Shown piece by piece: positions 6,586 through 10,714 of a stretch of 10,714 nucleotides of DNA (positions are counted from its first letter, which is position 1; every line of letters begins with the position of its first letter). Source of the DNA: Actinomycetota bacterium. GTDB taxonomy: Bacteria; Actinomycetota; Acidimicrobiia; Acidimicrobiales; Aldehydirespiratoraceae. The notes beneath the pieces are model-generated. The model was given only the letters and a program-made list of their open reading frames with translations, searched no databases and had not been told where the DNA came from. The stretch lies in the NCBI GenBank assembly GCA_012271125.1, contig JAAXHB010000008.1, forward strand, positions 1 to 10,714. Reading direction: 5' to 3'. The position numbers and the translations under genes are program-made.

Positions 6586-6685
6586 ATATCTATTTCTCCC
6601 GTTCCTCTTGAGCCTGTTTTACCTATGTAATTTTTCCCTTATTATTCCCCTCAATGTTACACACTTTGCCATTACCCCTATAAAT

Positions 6686-6723
6686 TTTACCTAGTAAACA
6701 ATATACCAGAGCCCCGGTATATC
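6686..6723 (-). repeat. Double-hairpin element, copy 2
   Basis: TTTAC-CTA-GTAAA is followed by AATATACC and, across an 8-nt loop, GGTATATC on the + strand. Seven of eight pairs of the larger stem are kept. Confidence 0.6.
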
Positions 6724-7090
6724 TTCGCCTGATATATCCCTATTTTTTATACTACCCTTAGGATATTACCCTTATACTCCCTTCACCTACTAATTACCGC
6801 AAGGGTATTTCCTCTATATTTCCCTATTAATCTTTATTATACCTACTTTACCTACTAATCTACCGCCCCCTATTTACCTACTATACACTATATCTCCCAA
6901 CCCCCTTTTAATGCCAGTACTACCCTCACTACCCATTAGCCCGCCTATTATTACCAGATACTCCTACAAATCTCCCACCGACTATAAATACAGTACTGCT
7001 CTACCACCCACTACCACACCTATACCTACCGGATACTCCTACTAATCTCCCAGCTATCCCCTAGTATACCCTACTATTACCCCCATTAGG

Positions 7091-7158
7091 TGGACTATAG
7101 GAGTATTCCTCTCCTTACTTTAGCTACTATGCCTATATTATTTATTAACTAATAGTCC
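7091..7158 (-). repeat. tRNA-like cloverleaf repeat, copy 3, next to trnK
   Basis: The acceptor GGACTAT with ATAGTCC pairs fully, and the discriminator is A. The D stem is GTTA with TAAT. The anticodon-type stem TAGGC with GCTAA has one A-A mismatch around the loop ATAGTA. The T stem is AGGAG with CTCCT. It begins 2 nt after the 3' end of trnK, so trnK and this copy form a tandem tRNA/tRNA-like pair. Confidence 0.72.
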
Positions 7159-7160
7159 CC

Positions 7161-7230
7161 CCAGTGTAGCTGGCCACCCACCAGCACTATACGGTTAAAA
7201 GCCTTATGCTCTCTATTAAGCTATACACTG
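7161..7230 (-). tRNA. trnK: tRNA-Lys (anticodon UUU)
   Basis: A proper cloverleaf inside the repeat region, 70 nt. The acceptor CAGTGTA with TACACTG is perfect, with a G discriminator. The D stem is GCTT with GAGC, with a 6-nt loop. The anticodon stem TAAGG with CCGTA has one A-G mismatch around the loop CTTTTAA, which has U33, anticodon UUU and A37. The variable region is TAGT, and the T stem GCTGG with CCAGC is perfect. Only one copy exists, unlike the tRNA-like repeats. In demosponges as I recall them trnK lies between cox2 and atp8; here it has moved and cox2 is not in view. Confidence 0.82.
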
Positions 7231-7617
7231 CTACCCCCCTACTATTTACCCTATCTATATTTTACCCAATAATTACCACTATTTTACCCCTCCCTTATTG
7301 TTTACCCCTCTACACAAAAAAACACTACCTAATTTTCCCCAAAACAACAATTTTTCCAAGGGGACCCCCTTTACAATATTTTTCCTAGACAACATCTATA
7401 GGCGAATTTTATTTACTCTCCCATGCTAATACTTTTAACCCTTCTCCCCATATTTTTCTCTACACCTATTTTACCCCTAGATACCCACACATTGCTACCA
7501 TACTTTACTCCTTTACTACTATTTACCCAATTCTTCAATTCACCGCTAAAATACCCTTCACCTTATCTTTATAAATACCCCGTGCACTCATCCTGGCAAC
7601 ACCAAAAAAATTTACAT
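7231..7617. other. Non-repetitive island upstream of trnK
   Basis: About 390 nt that lack the dispersed repeat motifs around them. On the coding strand stops are frequent in all frames even with UGA as Trp, so no cox2 end or other protein is visible. Some stretches look like they could belong to a structural RNA, such as TTTTAGCGGTGAATTG and a 6-bp hairpin AAGGGG-CCCCTT near 7354, but I found no rRNA core motif. It could be a gene remnant, an rRNA fragment or plain spacer. Confidence 0.35.
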
Positions 7618-7641
7618 ATTTTGTCTGCTAACTTACTACTT

Positions 7642-7706
7642 CTTTTACCCCTGTAGCCCATTTAATTTTTACACACCTACTATTTCCCATCACAAGTCAC
7701 CCTATT
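7642..7706. repeat. Dispersed CCTGT...ACAGG element, copy 2
   Basis: Same element as at 6521, preceded by the shared sequence TTGTCTGCTAACTTACTACT. The right end is changed to CACAAGTCACC, so the terminal inverted repeat is weakened. Confidence 0.5.
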
Positions 7707-7809
7707 CTATCTATTTTTATACTAATACCCTTCGAGCCTGTTTTACCTATGTATATTTTCCCTTATAATTTCCCTCTATCTCGCACCCATTGCTCTTACC
7801 AATATAAAT

Positions 7810-7845
7810 TTTACCTAGTAAACAATATACCTGCCCCGGTATATT
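7810..7845 (-). repeat. Double-hairpin element, copy 3
   Basis: TTTAC-CTA-GTAAA, then AATATACC-TGCCCC-GGTATATT. Both stems (5 and 8 pairs) are perfect. Confidence 0.68.
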
Positions 7846-7970
7846 TATCGCCTGGGTATATCCCTATTTTTCTCCCACCCTTCTACTGACCGCAAGGGAC
7901 CTTTACCTACCAATTATTTACCCAATATTTTCCCTAAATCTACCACTACTTTACTATTTACCCCCTAAGG

Positions 7971-8038
7971 TAGACTATAGGAGTATTCCTCTCCTTACTT
8001 AAGCTACTATGCCTCTGTTATTTATTAACTAATAGTCC
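7971..8038 (-). repeat. tRNA-like cloverleaf repeat, copy 4
   Basis: The acceptor is GGACTAT with ATAGTCT (six pairs and a G-T) and an A discriminator. The D stem GTTA with TAAC is perfect. The anticodon-type stem GAGGC with GCTTA has its outer pair open, around the loop ATAGTA. The T stem is AGGAG with CTCCT. The flanking sequence AGTAATAACC is shared with copy 5, in keeping with a longer duplicated unit. Confidence 0.72.
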
Positions 8039-8059
8039 AGTAATAACCCCTATTCCCCT

Positions 8060-8104
8060 ATTATATATAATGCCCTACCCCCTATTACCCCATTATATAT
8101 AATG
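8060..8104. repeat. AT palindrome pair, set 1
   Basis: ATTATATATAAT occurs at 8060-8071, and the longer perfect palindrome CATTATATATAATG at 8091-8104, about 32 nt apart. On the coding strand the pair lies just upstream of a tRNA-like copy. Confidence 0.65.
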
Positions 8105-8421
8105 TTCCCAACCCCGTAGTAAGCTACTATTCTTATCCCACCCCCCTGTGACTATTTATACGGATAATCCCACAAATCTCCCAGCCCTATAGACAGTACT
8201 ACCCTTACCACTCTATAGCCCCGCCTATATTTACCTGATATTACCACAAATCTCCCAGCTATTACTACTATACTACCTTTATTACCTTATTACCTTATTA
8301 CCCATTTATCTCCCATTGCCCCTCTATTTTTTATACCCGTACCCTTGAGCCTGTTTTACCTACTAATTTTTTCCCTATAATTCCCTTCGATCTATCACTG
8401 ATTGCCTTTACCCCCATAATT

Positions 8422-8457
8422 TTTCCTTAGTAAACAATATACCTGCCCCGGTATATT
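8422..8457 (-). repeat. Double-hairpin element, copy 4
   Basis: The large stem AATATACC with GGTATATT is perfect around TGCCCC. The small stem reads TTTCC with GTAAA and has lost one pair. Confidence 0.6.
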
Positions 8458-8564
8458 TATCGCCCCTATTTTTTCTCCCGTTACTCTTGAGCCTGTTTTA
8501 CCTATGTAATTTTTCCCTTATTATTCCCCTCTCTGGTGCACCCATTGCTCTTACCAATATAAAT

Positions 8565-8600
8565 TTTCCCTAGTAAACAATATACCTGCCCCCGTATATT
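8565..8600 (-). repeat. Double-hairpin element, copy 5
   Basis: AATATACC pairs with CGTATATT, one pair lost. The small stem reads TTTCC with GTAAA. It lies only about 140 nt from copy 4, the closest spacing of the family. Confidence 0.55.
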
Positions 8601-9135
8601 TCTCGCCCGATATATACCCTATTTTCTCCCACCTTATACCCCCCGCAAGGGAACTTTCCCTACTAATTATTTCCCCCTTTATTCACCTACTCCTACACAT
8701 TAAGCCTATTCTCCGGCTCGCCCTACCTACCGGTATCGGCTCCCCTATCTCCCAGCCTACTATTTTACCGCAAGGGTACACCCAATATACCCCTATCTCC
8801 CATTACCTATTTACAGATAATCCCTACTATCTCCCACTAACCTATATTATTTTCTTCTACTACTACCCCTATCTCCCAGGCCCCCCCTAAACAGACAGTA
8901 CTACCCTTACCACCCATTACGCCCACCTATACTTACCAGATACTCCTACAAATCTCCCAGCTATTACTACTACCTACTACTATACTACCTTTATTACCTT
9001 ATTACCTATTTATCTCCCATTGCCTTATAATCCCCTCTATTTTTTCTACCGGTACCCTTGAGCCTGTTTTACCTATGTAAATTTTACCTTATACTTATCT
9101 TCAATCTCGCACCGATTACTATTCACCCTATAAAT

Positions 9136-9171
9136 TTTACCTAGTAAACAATATACCTCCCCCGGTATATT
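9136..9171 (-). repeat. Double-hairpin element, copy 6
   Basis: TTTAC-CTA-GTAAA, then AATATACC-TCCCCC-GGTATATT. Both stems are perfect, while the loop has changed relative to copy 3. Confidence 0.68.
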
Positions 9172-9318
9172 TCTCGCCCGATATATCCCTATTTTTCTCC
9201 CACCCAAAGGGGTAACACTCTTATACTTACTGCAAGGGACCTTTACCTCCCAATTATTACCCCAATAATTTCCCTAAGTCTACCACTACTTTACTATTTA
9301 CCCCTTACCTACTTTAGG

Positions 9319-9386
9319 TGGACTATAGGAGTATTCCTCTCCTTACTTAAGCCTTTCTGCCTATGTTATTTATTAACTAATAGTCC
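9319..9386 (-). repeat. tRNA-like cloverleaf repeat, copy 5
   Basis: The acceptor GGACTAT with ATAGTCC pairs fully, and the discriminator is A. The D stem is GTTA with TAAC. The anticodon-type stem TAGGC with GCTTA has all five pairs around the divergent loop AGAAAG. The T stem is AGGAG with CTCCT. The loop has no U at the position that would correspond to U33, which argues against decoding. Confidence 0.74.
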
Positions 9387-9407
9387 AGTAATAACCACTA
9401 TTCCCCT

Positions 9408-9449
9408 ATTATATATAATGCCTACCCCTATTACCTTATTATATATAAT
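9408..9449. repeat. AT palindrome pair, set 2
   Basis: ATTATATATAAT occurs at 9408-9419 and again at 9438-9449. It has the same placement relative to tRNA-like copy 5 as set 1 has to copy 4. Confidence 0.63.
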
Positions 9450-9694
9450 CCTCCCAACCCCCATAGTAAGCTACTATCCCCATCAAATCCCTCTGCCGCT
9501 ATATATACGGATACTCCCACACATCTCCCAGCACTCCCACACATCTCCCAGCAATACTATCTTACTATATCCCCATAACTACCCAACGTACTGATTTACT
9601 AGTATTACTACACCCTTGTAAACAGTATATACCATCCATTTTCTCACTACTATTATAATTATATACTAATTTTATATCATCCTCCCTACTACTA

Positions 9695-9758
9695 CTTTTA
9701 CCCCTGTAGCCCATAAAATTTTTACACACCTCTTATTTCCCATCACAGGTCACCCTAT
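9695..9758. repeat. Dispersed CCTGT...ACAGG element, copy 3
   Basis: It runs from TTTTACCCCTGTAGCCC to ATCACAGGTCACCC, with CCTGT at 9703-9707 and ACAGG at 9745-9749. This is the best preserved copy together with the next. Confidence 0.55.
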
Positions 9759-9866
9759 TTTCTCCCCTTACTCTTGAGCCCCTTACTCTTGAGCCCCTTT
9801 TACCTATGTAAAGTTTACCCCCTCTTCCCCCTCACTATAGCACCGATTACTATTAACCCTATAAAT

Positions 9867-9902
9867 TTTAGCTCTTAAACAATATACCAGCCCCGGTATA
9901 TT
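9867..9902 (-). repeat. Double-hairpin element, copy 7
   Basis: The large stem AATATACC with GGTATATT is perfect around AGCCCC. The small stem reads TTTAG-CTC-TTAAA on the + strand, with a G-T at its inner end. This is intermediate between the C-G form of most copies and the G-C form of copy 8. Confidence 0.62.
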
Positions 9903-10014
9903 TATCGCCCGATATATCCCTATTTTCTCCCACCCAAAGGGGTAACATTCTTGTACTAACCGCAAGGGAACTTTACCTGCCAATTACCGCAAGGGTATTT
10001 CCCCCTATTGCCCT

Positions 10015-10059
10015 ATTATATATAATGCCCTACCCCCTATTACCCCATTATATATAATG
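10015..10059. repeat. AT palindrome pair, set 3
   Basis: ATTATATATAAT occurs at 10015-10026 and CATTATATATAATG at 10046-10059. The sequence on both sides closely matches set 1, but no tRNA-like copy follows directly, so this part of the unit has been copied separately. Confidence 0.63.
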
Positions 10060-10307
10060 TTCCCAACCCCGTAGTAAGCTACTATTCTCACTACTCCCCA
10101 CAGCGGCTATTTATACGGATACTCCCACAAATCTCCCAGCACACCTATCACCCTACTATACTATTTTACTATGTCTCCCATAACTTACCACCGTACTGAT
10201 TTACTAGTATTACTTATTTTTATACTCCTTGTAAACAATTTATACCATCCATTTTTTCACTACTATTATATTGACATAGTTATCTTATATCAACCTACCT
10301 ACTACTA

Positions 10308-10370
10308 CTTTTACCCCTGTAGCCCATAAAATTTTTATACACCTATTATTTCCCATCACAGGCTACCCTA
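10308..10370. repeat. Dispersed CCTGT...ACAGG element, copy 4
   Basis: Same element as copy 3, with small changes and the right end ATCACAGGCTACCC. Confidence 0.55.
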
Positions 10371-10474
10371 TCTATCTATTTTTTTACTAATACCCCTTGA
10401 GCCTCTTTTACCTATGTAAATTTTACCTTATTATTCCCCTCTCTGTAGCACACATTACTCTTACCTTCATAAAT

Positions 10475-10510
10475 TTTAGCCCCTAAACAATATATCAGCC
10501 CCGGTATATT
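10475..10510 (-). repeat. Double-hairpin element, copy 8
   Basis: The small stem reads TTTAG-CCC-CTAAA: both partners of the inner pair changed, so pairing is preserved. The large stem reads AATATATC with GGTATATT, a T-G pair on the + strand. Confidence 0.64.
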
Positions 10511-10649
10511 TCTCCGCTGGGTATATCCCTATTTTTCTCCCACCCAAAGGGTAACATTCTTGTACTAACCGCAAGGGACCTTTACCTACCAATTATTTAC
10601 CCAATAATTTCCCTAAGTCTACCACTACTTTACTATTTACCCCTTAAGG

Positions 10650-10714
10650 TTGACTATAGGAGTATTCCTCTCCTTACTTAAGCCTTTATGCCTCTGTTAT
10701 TTATTAACTAATAG
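10650..10714 (-). repeat. tRNA-like cloverleaf repeat, copy 6, cut by the window end
   Basis: The 3' acceptor strand is ATAGTCA with an A discriminator. The T stem is AGGAG with CTCCT. The anticodon-type stem GAGGC with GCTTA surrounds the loop ATAAAG. The D stem is GTTA with TAAC. The outermost three bases of the 5' acceptor strand lie beyond the window. All visible pairs match the other copies. Confidence 0.7.

Larger units (their letters stand above)
5580..10714. other. Repeat-rich region without protein genes
   Basis: This covers nearly half of the window. Minus-strand reading frames are short and none resembles a mitochondrial protein. Plus-strand frames here are Leu, Pro, Tyr and Thr rich artefacts of C/T-rich sequence. 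I see no rRNA core motif. The contents are six tRNA-like cloverleafs, one trnK, eight double-hairpin elements, AT palindrome pairs and several other dispersed families: ACAAATCTCCCAGC, CTTGAGCCTGTTTTACC (about nine copies), ACCGCAAGGG, and an element ending CATCACAGGTCACC. Spacing between successive cloverleafs is about 599, 883, 880, 1348 and 1331 bp, so the last two intervals look like two diverged copies of one ~1.3-kb unit. A role as control or replication region is inference. Confidence 0.8.

Noticed and set aside
7231..7617. End of cox2 or start of a small-subunit rRNA
   Set aside because: No open frame in any coding-strand phase with UGA as Trp. A faint ATCCTGGC match on the + strand is not followed by rRNA 5' end sequence.
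5375..7656. Several 60-90 residue plus-strand frames in the repeat region
   Set aside because: Low-complexity composition driven by C/T-rich sequence; they cover repeat elements and trnK, and show no family motifs.
5580..10714. CRISPR-like array
   Set aside because: Repeats are degenerate, irregularly spaced by hundreds of bases and of several families; there are no uniform spacers or cas genes.

Overview
This window is mitochondrial DNA. The minus strand carries a compact run of oxidative phosphorylation genes: nad4L, cox1, atp8, atp6, cox3, cob and atp9. Between them sit tRNA genes that I folded by hand. UGA must be read as tryptophan: five in-frame UGA codons in cob, one in cox1 and one in atp8 fall at Trp positions, and a tRNA-Trp with a UCA anticodon is present. 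AGG falls at conserved Arg positions in cox1, and CTA and ATA fit Leu and Ile, so translation table 4 fits. The Cox1 protein is animal-like. The order nad4L-cox1-trnS(UGA) ... atp8-atp6-trnR-cox3-trnQ-trnW-trnN-cob-trnT-atp9-trnS(GCU) closely resembles the arrangement I recall from demosponges. A sponge or another early-branching animal is my best guess. This rests on memory of gene order and protein motifs, not on a search.

Layout on the + coordinates, with transcription running right to left. Bases 1-5579 are the gene block: an unassigned edge, trnS(GCU), atp9, trnT, cob, trnN, trnW, trnQ, cox3, trnR, atp6, atp8, trnS(UGA), cox1 and nad4L. Spacers are mostly 0-30 nt and several genes overlap. 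tRNAs abut the starts of atp8, cox3 and cob, as expected if tRNA excision releases the mRNAs. Bases 5580-10714 hold no protein gene. They contain a trnK at 7161-7230, a non-repetitive island upstream of it, and an array of diverged repeats. Six copies of a 67-nt tRNA-like cloverleaf with a shortened, variable anticodon loop punctuate this array. Eight copies of a double-hairpin element, pairs of an AT palindrome and other dispersed motifs lie between them.

The genes work together in respiration. Nad4L belongs to complex I, Cob to complex III, Cox1 and Cox3 to complex IV, and Atp6, Atp8 and Atp9 to ATP synthase. The tRNAs serve mitochondrial translation and probably mRNA processing. cox2, the other nad genes, both rRNAs and most tRNAs are absent and must lie elsewhere. 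The window ends inside the sixth tRNA-like copy. The coding strand is strikingly rich in G and poor in C across genes and repeats alike, and this shows in proteins rich in Val, Gly and Glu.
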